A stretch of 64,000 bases of DNA from NCBI RefSeq assembly GCF_907163085.1, contig NZ_CAJQTX010000005.1, positions 496,001 through 560,000 on the forward strand. Reading direction: 5' to 3'. Shown one piece after another: positions 27,936 to 36,125 of the stretch (its first letter is position 1; each line of letters opens with the position of its first letter). This DNA comes from Candidatus Accumulibacter sp. ACC003. Lineage in GTDB: Bacteria > Pseudomonadota > Gammaproteobacteria > Burkholderiales > Rhodocyclaceae. Under the pieces are notes generated by a model that was given only the letters and a program-made list of their open reading frames with translations, did no database searches and had not been told where the DNA came from. Made by a program: the position numbers and the translations under genes.

Positions 27936-30900
27936 TCAGCCGGCGATCACGGCAATCGTCTTGCGGGGGCGCGGCTGCTTGCTGGCCGCTGGCGCTTCCT
28001 TGTTGCGGAAAGCGCTCAGCAACTGCGCTTCGCGCTGGCTGGCCGCGGCGTGGTAGCGCTCACGAACATGGCCGAAGCCGCGCACGTCTTCGGGCAGGCT
28101 GGCCAGCGCGACGGCGGTCTCGTGGTTGGCCGCCTCGAGACCGGCCATGATTTCGGCGACCGTCGCCTCGTAGCTGGCGATTAGCTGCCGGTCGAGCCGG
28201 CGCTCGGCGCTGCGTGCGAAGGGGTCGAGCAGGCCGCCGCGCAGACGCTTGCAGCGGCCCAAGAGACGCAGCGCTTTGAGCATCCACGGACCGTAGCTAC
28301 GCTTTCGTAGATGGCCGTCGCCGTCCTTGCCGGCGAGCAGCGGCGGCGCCATGTGGAAGACCAGCCGGTAGTCACCCTCGAAGCTTTCTTCGACGCGCTT
28401 GAGGAAGTCGCCATCGGTATACAGCCGCGCCACTTCGTACTCGTCCTTGTAGGCGAGGAGCTTGTAGTAGCCGCGGGCGACGGCTTCGGTAAGTAGCGTG
28501 ATGCCCGGCGCGACGGCATTTTCGGCGTCGCGAACGCGCGCCAGCAGGCGCGTGTAGCGCTCGGCGTAGCGCGCGTTCTGATAGGCGGTGAGTTGCTCGC
28601 TGCGGCGGGCGATCACCTCGTCGACGCTGGTGGACAAGCGGTGGTGCGCCGGCAGACCGTTTTGCGGCCGCGCCGCGTCGATCACCGCCGCCGGTTCGAC
28701 GGCCGCGCGGCGGCCCCACTGGAATGCCGCCTTGTTGCCGGCGACGGCCGTGCCGTTGATCTCGATGGCGCGCATGATCGCCGCCTTGCCGAGCGGCACC
28801 AGCCCCTGCTGCCAGGCGTAACCGAGCATGAACAGGTTGGTGGCGATCGAATCGCCGAGCAAGGCGGTCGCCAGCCTTGAGGCTTCGAGGAACTCGACGC
28901 GATCCTCGCCAACGGCTTCGACGATCTGCTGTTCCATCGAGTCGCCGGGAAAAATCGGGTCCGGGTTGGCCAACACGTTGCCCGAGCGCGCCTGCGCGGC
29001 AAAGCCGCGGACGAACTCGCTGGTATTGGTCTGGTCGCGGTTGATGACCACGCGGGTAAAGCCCTGGCGCATCTTGGCCAGCGATTCGTCGCTGGCGGCG
29101 ACGACCAGGTCGCAGCCGATCACGGCGTTGGCTTCACCGGCGGCGACGCGCGCCGCGTAGAGTTGATCCTGGCGATCGGCGATGCGCACGTGCGACCAGA
29201 CGGCGCCGCCTTTCTGCGCCAGACCGGCCATGTCGAGCACCGACACGCCCTTGCCTTCGAGGTGCGCGGCCATTCCCAGGAGAGCGCCGATGGTGACCAC
29301 GCCGGTGCCGCCGACGCCGGTAACGAGAATCCCCCACGGCGTCGTCGTAGCCGGCAGCGTCGGTGTCGGGAGGCGTTCGAAAGCGCCGTCGTCGGCGTGC
29401 GTCGCCTTGCCTTTGCGCAGCGTGCCGCCCTCGACGGTCACGAAGCTCGGGCAGAAACCCTTGACGCACGAATAATCCTTGTTGCACGACGATTGGTCGA
29501 TCGCCCGCTTGCGGCCGAACTCGGTGTCCACCGCCACCACCGACATGCAGTTGGACTTGTCGCTGCAATCGCCACAGCCTTCGCAGACGCGGTCGTTGAT
29601 GACGACGCGTTTGGCCGGATCGGGAAATGTGCCGCGTTTGCGACGGCGGCGTTTTTCGGCGGCACAGGTCTGGTCGTAGATCAGCGCCGAGACGCCTGGG
29701 ACCTCGCGCAGCTCGCGCTGCACCTGGTCGAGTTCGTCGCGGTGGCGGATCGGCACGCCGGCCGGCAGGCCCGAGCGCTCGTAGGCGCGGCCGCTGCCGT
29801 CGTTGACCACGACGATCTTCTGCACGCCTTCGGCGGCGAGCTGGCGGGCGATGATCGGCACCGACAAATTGCCGTCGTGCGGCTGGCCGCCGGTCATCGC
29901 CACGGCGTCATTGTAGAGAATCTTGTAGGTCAGGTTGACGCGCGCCGCGACCGCCGCGCGAATCGCCAGGATTCCCGAGTGCATGTAGGTGCCGTCACCG
30001 AGGTTGGTGAACACGTGCCGGGTGCCGGTGAACGGCGACTGGCCGATCCACGGCGCGCCTTCGCCGCCCATCTGGCAAAAGGTCGAGGTCGATTCCGGCG
30101 ACAGCCAGGTGGCCATGTAGTGACAGCCGATGCCGGCCAGCGCGCGCGAGCCCAGCGGCACCTTGGTCGAGGTATTGTGCGGGCAACCCGAGCAATAGTG
30201 CGGCACGCGCTGCAGCGTCAGGCGCGGTTTGGCGAGCGCCGCCTCCTTGGCTTCGAGGAAGGCCAGGCGCGCCGCGATGCGCTCGGAGGTGTAGAAGAGC
30301 GCGATGCGTGCGGCGATCACGCGGGCGATCATCGCCGGCGTCAGCTCGCCGGCCGACGGCAGCAGCCACTCGGCGTGCGGCAGCGCCCATTCGCCGGTTT
30401 CGTCGAACTTGCCGATGACACGTGGGCGCACCGATTCGCGCCAGTTGTAGAGTTCTTCCTTGATCTGGTATTCGAGAAACTGACGCTTCTCCTCGACCAC
30501 CAGGATTTCGTCCAGCCCGTCGGCGAAAGCGCGCACGCCTTCGGCTTCGAGCGGCCAGACCATGCCAATCTTGTAGACCCGCAGGCCGATCTCGGCGGCT
30601 ACGCGCTCGTCGATGCCGAGGTCGGCCAGCGCCTGCCGCACGTCGAGATAGCTCTTGCCGCTGCTGATGATCCCGAGCTTGGCTGCCGGACTGTCGATGA
30701 CGATCTTGTTGAGCGCGTTGGCGCGGCAATAGGCGAGCGCGGCGTAGAGCTTGTGATGCAGCAGGCGCTCTTCCTGGACCAGCGGCGGGTCGGGCCAGCG
30801 CAGGTTGAGGCCGGCCGCCGGCAACTTGAAGTCGGTCGGCAGCACGGTGCGTACGGCGAAGGGGTCGACGTTGACCGAAGCCGACGTTTCGACGGTGTCG

Positions 30901-31538
30901 GTGAGCGCCTTGAACGCCACCCAGCAGCCCGAATAGCGCGACAGGGCAAAGCCGTGCAGGCCGTATTCGAGGTAATCCTGGATTCCCGCCGGTGCCAGCA
31001 CCGGCATCATCAGCGCCTTGAAGACGTGCTCGGTCTGATGCGGCAGCGTCGACGACTTGGCCGCGTGGTCGTCGCCGGCGATCGCCAGCACGCCGCCGTG
31101 CCGCGAGGTGCCGGCGGCGTTGGCGTGGCGGAAGACGTCACCGCAGCGGTCGACACCCGGCCCCTTGCCGTACCAGATCGAAAAAACCCCGTCATAGCTG
31201 GCGTTGGCGTCCAGGTTGACCTGCTGCGTCCCCCACACCGCGGTCGCCGCCAGGTCTTCGTTGAGACCGGGCTGAAAGCGGATGTGCTGGGCTTCGAGGT
31301 ATTTGGCGGCTTTCCAGTATTCCAGGTCGACGTTGCCGAGCGGCGAGCCACGGTAGCCGCTGACGAAACCGGCGGTGTTGAGTCCGGCCGCCTGGTCGCG
31401 CATGCGCTGCATCATCGGCAGGCGAACAAGTGCCTGAATGCCGGTCATGTAGGCGTGGCCGCTGGCCAGCGTGTACTTGTCAGCGAGGCTCGCGTCGCGC
31501 AGCGACCTTGCGCCGGAATTATCCTTGGGCTCGTCCAT
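27936..31538 (-). CDS. Indolepyruvate ferredoxin oxidoreductase family protein (fused alpha/beta/gamma)
   Basis: Single-chain oxidoreductase of 1200 aa that oxidatively decarboxylates aryl or branched 2-oxoacids to acyl-CoA with ferredoxin. Order of parts: N-terminal pyrimidine-binding domain (about 1-420), TPP-binding domain with GIGCHYMATWL and the glycine-rich NLGDGTYMHSG, a ferredoxin-like cluster segment (CEGCGDCSDKSNC), and a C-terminal gamma domain starting near ILVTGVGGTGVVTIG. I chose the ATG at 31538, 7 bp after AAGGAG; the frame is open 39 bp further upstream. A divergent LysR gene probably controls it. Confidence 0.92.
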   Translation of the reverse strand: MDEPKDNSGARSLRDASLADKYTLASGHAYMTGIQALVRLPMMQRMRDQAAGLNTAGFVSGYRGSPLGNVDLEYWKAAKYLEAQHIRFQPGLNEDLAATAVWGTQQVNLDANASYDGVFSIWYGKGPGVDRCGDVFRHANAAGTSRHGGVLAIAGDDHAAKSSTLPHQTEHVFKALMMPVLAPAGIQDYLEYGLHGFALSRYSGCWVAFKALTDTVETSASVNVDPFAVRTVLPTDFKLPAAGLNLRWPDPPLVQEERLLHHKLYAALAYCRANALNKIVIDSPAAKLGIISSGKSYLDVRQALADLGIDERVAAEIGLRVYKIGMVWPLEAEGVRAFADGLDEILVVEEKRQFLEYQIKEELYNWRESVRPRVIGKFDETGEWALPHAEWLLPSAGELTPAMIARVIAARIALFYTSERIAARLAFLEAKEAALAKPRLTLQRVPHYCSGCPHNTSTKVPLGSRALAGIGCHYMATWLSPESTSTFCQMGGEGAPWIGQSPFTGTRHVFTNLGDGTYMHSGILAIRAAVAARVNLTYKILYNDAVAMTGGQPHDGNLSVPIIARQLAAEGVQKIVVVNDGSGRAYERSGLPAGVPIRHRDELDQVQRELREVPGVSALIYDQTCAAEKRRRRKRGTFPDPAKRVVINDRVCEGCGDCSDKSNCMSVVAVDTEFGRKRAIDQSSCNKDYSCVKGFCPSFVTVEGGTLRKGKATHADDGAFERLPTPTLPATTTPWGILVTGVGGTGVVTIGALLGMAAHLEGKGVSVLDMAGLAQKGGAVWSHVRIADRQDQLYAARVAAGEANAVIGCDLVVAASDESLAKMRQGFTRVVINRDQTNTSEFVRGFAAQARSGNVLANPDPIFPGDSMEQQIVEAVGEDRVEFLEASRLATALLGDSIATNLFMLGYAWQQGLVPLGKAAIMRAIEINGTAVAGNKAAFQWGRRAAVEPAAVIDAARPQNGLPAHHRLSTSVDEVIARRSEQLTAYQNARYAERYTRLLARVRDAENAVAPGITLLTEAVARGYYKLLAYKDEYEVARLYTDGDFLKRVEESFEGDYRLVFHMAPPLLAGKDGDGHLRKRSYGPWMLKALRLLGRCKRLRGGLLDPFARSAERRLDRQLIASYEATVAEIMAGLEAANHETAVALASLPEDVRGFGHVRERYHAAASQREAQLLSAFRNKEAPAASKQPRPRKTIAVIAG

Positions 31539-31628
31539 ACTCGTCTCCTTGTAGGTTTTTGCGCATGCTACAAACACTATCTGCTATCGTAAATTCACAA
31601 ATACACGGCTCAGGTATTCGAAAAACGG

Positions 31629-32534
31629 ATGGCAAAAGACGTCTCGCTCAGACAGTTGCGCTACTTCGCCGCTGCCGCTGAAACCGGTCAGTTCTCGATG
31701 GCGGCGGCGAAGCTGTTCGTCTCGCAATCGGCGATCACCAACGCGATCCTGCTGTTGGAGGACCGCCTCGGCGTAAAGTTGTTCGAACGTCATCCTTACG
31801 GTGTTTCGCTGACCGCCGAAGGGCACCGTTTTCACCAGCACGCACAGCATATTCTCGATTCGCTTCAGGACGCCTTGCGCGAGCCACGATTTCGCGCCGG
31901 TCAACTCGCCGGCAGCATTCGCATCGCTGCCAGCTATACCGTTCTGGGCTATTTCCTGCCGCCCTTGCTGGCGCGTTTTCGGGCCAATTACCCGGGCGTC
32001 GAACTCGACCTGCGCGACATGGCCAGACGCGACATCGAAGCGGCGGTGGCCAGCGGTGAGCTTGAGCTGGGTGTGGCGATCGTTTCGAACGTCGAGGCTC
32101 CCGAGCGCTTCGGACACCATGTGCTGATCCGCTCGCGACGGCAGTTGTGGGCAGCGACTGGACACCCGGTGCTGCGCACGCCGTATCCATCGCTGGAAAA
32201 CATTGCGACGCATCCCTACATCCTGCTGACGGTCGATGAAGGCGAGGAGTCCAACCGCCGCTACTGGGACGAGCGCGGCCTCGAGCCGGCGATCGCCTTT
32301 CGCACCAACGGCATGGAGGCCTTGCGCGGCCTGGTCGCGCACGGCTTCGGCGTGACCATTCTCTCCGACATGGTCTACCGGCCGTGGTCGCTGGAAGGAA
32401 AGAAGATCGAGGCGCGGCCGATTCTCGACGTCGTTCCCTACATGGAGGTCGGCCTGCTCTGGCAGCGCGACGCCAGCCTGGCCGCGCCCGCCGAGGCGCT
32501 GCGGCAGTTTTTGATCCAGGCCTGCGGCATCTGA
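31629..32534 (+). CDS. LysR-family transcriptional regulator
   Basis: LysR protein of 301 aa with N-terminal helix-turn-helix (FSMAAAKLFVSQSAITNAIL, about residues 21-40) and an effector domain with SYTVLGYFLPPLLARF. It is divergent from the 2-oxoacid ferredoxin oxidoreductase gene, with about 90 AT-rich bp between, so it probably regulates that gene. The ligand is unknown. Confidence 0.88.
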   Translation: MAKDVSLRQLRYFAAAAETGQFSMAAAKLFVSQSAITNAILLLEDRLGVKLFERHPYGVSLTAEGHRFHQHAQHILDSLQDALREPRFRAGQLAGSIRIAASYTVLGYFLPPLLARFRANYPGVELDLRDMARRDIEAAVASGELELGVAIVSNVEAPERFGHHVLIRSRRQLWAATGHPVLRTPYPSLENIATHPYILLTVDEGEESNRRYWDERGLEPAIAFRTNGMEALRGLVAHGFGVTILSDMVYRPWSLEGKKIEARPILDVVPYMEVGLLWQRDASLAAPAEALRQFLIQACGI

Positions 32535-32663
32535 CACGTCGTCAGGCACTGGACGCGCGCCGGGTCAGTCACCGCGGCCGTCCAGAGATTACCGGCGGAC
32601 AGGGAATTGCGCCCGAGCGCGTCTCGCTGCCGCCCTCTGCCAGCGCGACAATCCACGCTTCGC

Positions 32664-32680
32664 TGTCGGAAAAATTTACA
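32664..32680 (+). promoter_or_regulatory. PEP-CTERM upstream box, copy 1
   Basis: The sequence fits TGTCGGRAAWWTTTACA and matches 35174-35190 at 14 of 17 positions. Both copies precede a -24/-12 promoter of a PEP-CTERM gene. It is a plausible binding site for a sigma-54 activator such as PrsR; that link is inferred. Confidence 0.65.
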
Positions 32681-32765
32681 TTCGCCACGACGAGCAGGCG
32701 CGTCATGCAACGGCGCCAATGGCAAGAGAATGATTGTTAGAGACATTCTCATAAACTTCGCGAGA

Positions 32766-32781
32766 TGGTACAGAAGGTGCT
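32766..32781 (+). promoter_or_regulatory. Sigma-54 (-24/-12) promoter, PEP-CTERM gene 1
   Basis: TGGTACAGAAGGTGCT has GG and GC separated by exactly 10 bp and fits TGGYAC-N5-NTGCW. It predicts a start of transcription near 32792 and a leader of about 104 nt before the ATG at 32896. The box at 32664-32680 lies 86 bp upstream, a normal enhancer distance. Confidence 0.6.
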
Positions 32782-32895
32782 TCTCATTTACCGCAGCCGG
32801 CGAAGCCTGCGTCGCCAGGGAACTGGAAGCTCAGGCCTCGTCAGCAGCCGAGCCCGCAGACCTGGCGGAACCGTTTCTTCTTTGAGGGGAACATC

Positions 32896-33699
32896 ATGAA
32901 GCACGTTTTCTCACGTCGCATGATCGTTGCGGTAGCAGGGCTGGCCGCAACGCTGCTCACCGGCGCCGCCCGCGCCGACCTCGTTCTGCTCGGTTCGGAC
33001 TACTTCGCGACCGTCCAGCCGACCTTCTTCACTCCGCTGGGAGCGCTGAATCCGCTCGCCGGCTTGCCGGTCGGCCCGGGCAACACCGACACCATCGTGC
33101 AGCGCCAGGCTAACTGTGCGCTCGATCTGGGAAGCGCCGGATCGAACTGCAGCATACCGATCGAAATGGTCGCGCTGCAACTGGTCAGCACCGTCAACCC
33201 GATGGTCATGGTGCGCGAATCGCCGATTCAGAGCAGCACCGGCGGCATGTTGATCAGCAGCGACGGGTCGGGAACCGGCGGAACATTCGATTCCTTTTTC
33301 GACATCTTTATTGAGTTGAGCACTGACGGCGGCGCCACATTCGTCCCTCAGCCGTCCCCCTTGCACCTCGCGTCGGCCGGTGCGGTGTGGTCTACCCAGG
33401 CGGCGGGCCTGCTGGTTGCCGGCCCGGTCGGCGACCAGGACGCCAATCGGCACACCAACCGCAACACCGCCGCCTGCCCGGTATTCGATGACGGGCAGCT
33501 CTGCGTCGACTTCTTTCTTGTCGGAACCGTCACCGAGCAGCATCCCGGTGTCGGCGTGCACACCGCCGAGCACGCCATCCCGGAGCCCGGCAGCCTGGCG
33601 CTGCTTGGCCTGGCGCTGGTCGCCGCTGTCGCTGTGGGAACTGGCGCTGCACGTCGGCGCGCCCGCTCCGGATGGTCCGGATGCGGCGCCACCGCGTAG
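32896..33699 (+). CDS. PEP-CTERM exported protein, uncharacterised
   Basis: Exported protein of 267 aa. A signal peptide with a hydrophobic core and ARA cleavage site is visible (MIVAVAGLAATLLTGAARAD). The C-terminus is a complete PEP-CTERM sorting tag: PEPGSLALLGLALVAAVAVG then a basic cluster (ARRRAR). Such tags are processed by exosortase (EpsH/XrtA) and linked to the extracellular polysaccharide matrix. The mature part, with repeated Pro/Gly-rich and Thr/Ser-rich stretches, is not recognised. Upstream is a sigma-54 type promoter. GAGGGGAAC precedes the ATG. Confidence 0.82.
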   Translation: MKHVFSRRMIVAVAGLAATLLTGAARADLVLLGSDYFATVQPTFFTPLGALNPLAGLPVGPGNTDTIVQRQANCALDLGSAGSNCSIPIEMVALQLVSTVNPMVMVRESPIQSSTGGMLISSDGSGTGGTFDSFFDIFIELSTDGGATFVPQPSPLHLASAGAVWSTQAAGLLVAGPVGDQDANRHTNRNTAACPVFDDGQLCVDFFLVGTVTEQHPGVGVHTAEHAIPEPGSLALLGLALVAAVAVGTGAARRRARSGWSGCGATA

Positions 33700-33775
33700 C
33701 CAGCCATCGCGGCGGCGACCGGGCGACAAGCGCTCACGAGCGCGTCGCCGCCGCGCTTCACCTTCAGCACGACAT

Positions 33776-33791
33776 TGGCCAAAATTCTGCT
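33776..33791 (+). promoter_or_regulatory. Possible -24/-12 promoter upstream of the secreted His-rich protein
   Basis: TGGCCAAAATTCTGCT keeps the GG-N10-GC spacing but is a weaker consensus match than 35267 or 49004. No TGTCGG-type box was seen upstream. Confidence 0.3.
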
Positions 33792-33923
33792 ATGCGATGA
33801 GGATACGGTGCCGGTTGCCCCGGCACGCAGTTGCCGAGTAGTTCGGTGGGCAAAGAGGGCTCGCGGTCATCGCCGCAAGGGGTCGCCGCGTTACTAAAGG
33901 ATTCCTCCAGGTAAAAGGCCCAC

Positions 33924-34403
33924 ATGAAACGTTTCCTCTTCGCTGCTGCACTGATCGTCGTCACCTCGCCGGTGCTTGCCGCCGACCTTGGTGTCTCGGT
34001 CAGTATTGGCCAACCCGGCTTTTATGGTCGCCTCGACATTGGCGGCTATCCGCCGCCGCAACTGATCTACCGGCAGCCGGTCATCATCGAGCGGGTACCG
34101 GTCATGCGCCAGCCGATCTACCTGAACGTCCCCCCCGGCCACGCCAAGCACTGGAGCAAGAATTGCCACAAGTACCGTGCCTGTGGGGAGCGGGTCTACT
34201 TTGTTCAGAACAACTGGTACAACCGCGAATACGTTCCCCAGTATCAGGAACAGCGCCATCACCGTGAGGACTACCGCGAGGACTATCGCCGCGACGACCG
34301 TCATGACCAGGGTGATGGACGCCGCGATGATCATCATGGCAAGCAGAAGGAAGACAAGGGTCACGGCAACTACGGCAAGCATGGTGGAAATCGCCAGGAC
34401 TAG
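33924..34403 (+). CDS. Secreted protein with His/Asp/Lys-rich tail
   Basis: Protein of 159 aa with a signal peptide (MKRFLFAAALIVVTSPVLAA). The middle (QPGFYGRLDIGGYPPPQLIY, then VPPGHAKHWSKNC) resembles small periplasmic proteins common in Betaproteobacteria. From about residue 105 the tail is almost entirely His, Arg, Asp, Lys and Gly, which could bind metal or polyanions, or be disordered. Two cysteines (about 78 and 84) might form a disulphide. Function unknown. It lies between two PEP-CTERM genes but has no sorting tag. Confidence 0.7.
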   Translation: MKRFLFAAALIVVTSPVLAADLGVSVSIGQPGFYGRLDIGGYPPPQLIYRQPVIIERVPVMRQPIYLNVPPGHAKHWSKNCHKYRACGERVYFVQNNWYNREYVPQYQEQRHHREDYREDYRRDDRHDQGDGRRDDHHGKQKEDKGHGNYGKHGGNRQD

Positions 34404-34625
34404 CGACCGCGGGCACGCGTAAATTCGGCCCGAACGTCGAAACCCAGGCCGCAAGCTTGAAGCTTGTCGCACGAGGTCATGGAGTCAGGATTCTTCCTTC
34501 TCGACGGCGGGCGCAGGCGGCCTCCTGGCAATCACACCAGCGTGCACACCAGCCCTGGCGAGCGCGTCGTCGCCGCGCCGGGACGACGCCGGCAAGAAGC
34601 TCCTCGAGCCAGCCTGGCGCCTTGT

Positions 34626-35033
34626 TCAGGCCAGGACGTTGACCATCCACGGCACGCCAAAGCGGTCGGTGAGCATGCCGAAAGCGGGTGACCAGAAGGT
34701 TTTGCCAAGCGGCATGATCACTCGCCCGCCCTCGGCCAGGGCAGTGAAATACTGCTCTGCTTCGGCGACGTCGGTCGCCGGAATCGACAGCGAAAAGCCC
34801 TGAAAAGTGGGCGATCCCGAGCACCGCCCGTCCGACGCCATGAGCAGGGTCTCGCCAACGCGAAACTCCGCGTGCATCACTTTTTCTGCGTTTTGCGGGG
34901 AATCGCAGCCGGGCGGCGGCTCCGGGCTATCCTTGTAGCGCATCAGCATCTGGACTTCGGCGCCAAGCGCCTGCTTGTAGAACTCGACCGCTTCCTCGCA
35001 ACGGCCCTCGAAAGTCAGGTAGGTCTGGATCAT
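34626..35033 (-). CDS. VOC-family protein (PhnB/glyoxalase-like)
   Basis: Vicinal-oxygen-chelate fold protein of 135 aa, of the PhnB/DUF1338-like group whose enzymatic role is mostly unknown. The start MIQTYLTFEGRCEEAVEFYK and the region FGMLTDRFGVPWMVNV are family hallmarks. A GGAGG lies about 10 bp upstream of the ATG at 35033; an in-frame ATG at 35090 is less likely. It is the only minus-strand gene between the PEP-CTERM genes. Confidence 0.87.
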   Translation of the reverse strand: MIQTYLTFEGRCEEAVEFYKQALGAEVQMLMRYKDSPEPPPGCDSPQNAEKVMHAEFRVGETLLMASDGRCSGSPTFQGFSLSIPATDVAEAEQYFTALAEGGRVIMPLGKTFWSPAFGMLTDRFGVPWMVNVLA

Positions 35034-35173
35034 TATCGTGCCTCCGTGTGGTGGTTTGAAAAGGCGCTCCCGGCTGTGCACCTTCGACAATGCTGGCGCT
35101 CCGCTCGACTGATGTAAAGCGCCGCGCCAGCCGGCGGGTCGAAATGCCAGGTTCAGTGTCGGGAAAGCGGCGT

Positions 35174-35190
35174 TGTCGGGAATTTTTACA
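35174..35190 (+). promoter_or_regulatory. PEP-CTERM upstream box, copy 2
   Basis: Fits TGTCGGRAAWWTTTACA. A half-site TGTCGGGAAA also occurs at about 35157. It sits 77 bp before the -24 GG of the promoter at 35267; in copy 1 the gap is 86 bp, so the two spacings differ by about one helical turn. Confidence 0.65.
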
Positions 35191-35266
35191 CCGGTGACGT
35201 TCAGGGCAGGCGAGGCATGCCTATAAAAACGCCTTACGCCATGATTTATTACAGATCACTAGGGTA

Positions 35267-35282
35267 TGGCACAGGTCTTGCT
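35267..35282 (+). promoter_or_regulatory. Sigma-54 (-24/-12) promoter, PEP-CTERM gene 2
   Basis: TGGCACAGGTCTTGCT is a perfect match to TGGCAC-N5-TTGCW, with GG and GC 10 bp apart. It predicts a start of transcription near 35293 and a leader of about 67 nt before the ATG at 35360. Confidence 0.8.
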
Positions 35283-35359
35283 TAAGTCCACGCATGGCCG
35301 CACGAACTCGGTCCAAACACCCCCCCAACGAATTTCCTGCCAATGTCGGAGCCGACAAC

Positions 35360-35950
35360 ATGAAAAAGACTCTTGCCGTTCTTGCCACTACCCTCAGCCT
35401 GCTGCCCGTCGTCGCCAACGCCTTCCCGATTGCCAGCACCGGCGAGGGCCTCAGCGTCCTGGTCGGCGGCACCGACCCGATCATCGCAACCTACCAGGGC
35501 AACTCGGCTGCGTACAGCAACGACCTCTACCTGATGCTCGACGGGCTTGGCAAGCCCGGCGATGACGGCGACGTGAGCAACGACCTGTTCATTTTCAACA
35601 ACCATGCGTCGCCGGTCGGCAGCACGGTCAATCTCGGTTCATTTGCGATCGGCACCGAGCTGATATTTCGTCTGCATGTCACCAACACCGGTGATCAATT
35701 TTTCACCGGCGCGGCCAGCCGCAACCCCGACAATCATGCGCACGCGCGCGTTCAGGAAAACTGGGCCCCCGACACAACGTTGGTGAGCTTTGAAGACCTG
35801 CTCGGCGGTGGCTACGAGTACAACGACCTGAGCTTCTCATTCACCAATACCGTGACGACGCCACCCAACCCAGGCGTGCCCGAACCGGCCTCGCTGGCGC
35901 TGCTCGGCATCGGCCTCGTGGGTCTGCGCGCGCTACGCCGCAAGGCTTGA
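35360..35950 (+). CDS. PEP-CTERM exported protein (DUF4114-like), uncharacterised
   Basis: Exported protein of 196 aa. Signal peptide MKKTLAVLATTLSLLPVVAN, then a mature part with NDLYLMLDGLG, VSNDLFIFNNHASP and a GGGYEYNDLSFSF segment near the end, as in DUF4114-type surface domains. The C-terminal sorting tag is complete: VPEPASLALLGIGLVGLRAL then RRKA. I chose the ATG at 35360 over an in-frame ATG at 35294 because only the former starts a signal peptide. A near-perfect sigma-54 promoter and a shared upstream box precede it; a strong terminator follows. Confidence 0.88.
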   Translation: MKKTLAVLATTLSLLPVVANAFPIASTGEGLSVLVGGTDPIIATYQGNSAAYSNDLYLMLDGLGKPGDDGDVSNDLFIFNNHASPVGSTVNLGSFAIGTELIFRLHVTNTGDQFFTGAASRNPDNHAHARVQENWAPDTTLVSFEDLLGGGYEYNDLSFSFTNTVTTPPNPGVPEPASLALLGIGLVGLRALRRKA

Positions 35951-35987
35951 GCCACGTCGCCTGGCGAAAAGGCAATTGCACCCACCC

Positions 35988-36010
35988 GGCGGCCGCGAGC
36001 CGCCGTTTTT
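35988..36010 (+). terminator. Rho-independent terminator after PEP-CTERM gene 2
   Basis: Perfect 6-bp stem GGCGGC..GCCGCC with a CGCGA loop, followed by GTTTTT. It lies 38 bp beyond the stop codon. Confidence 0.85.
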
Positions 36011-36125
36011 ATGATGCGGCGAGCGCCCGTGGGCATTGTTGGCGGGCACCGACGATAGACGGATTTCCTGACGACGCGCCGGCACGCGGGCGCTCGACTG
36101 CCCGACGACCGCTACACCGATCTGC

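Larger units (their letters stand above)
32535..32895. other. 361-bp intergenic region holding the PEP-CTERM promoter
   Basis: Contains the shared 17-bp box (32664-32680), the inverted repeat GAGAATG-N11-CATTCTC (32726-32750) and a -24/-12 promoter (32766-32781). A 51-codon frame at 32730-32885 crosses the promoter and is not counted as a gene. Confidence 0.6.

Noticed and set aside
29163-31592. 809-codon plus-strand frame opposite the ferredoxin oxidoreductase gene
   Set aside because: It is a high-GC shadow frame; the minus strand carries clear TPP, Fe-S and gamma-domain motifs.
32730-32885. 51-codon frame ahead of the first PEP-CTERM gene
   Set aside because: It spans the -24/-12 promoter and predicted transcription start, has no ribosome site and no family similarity.
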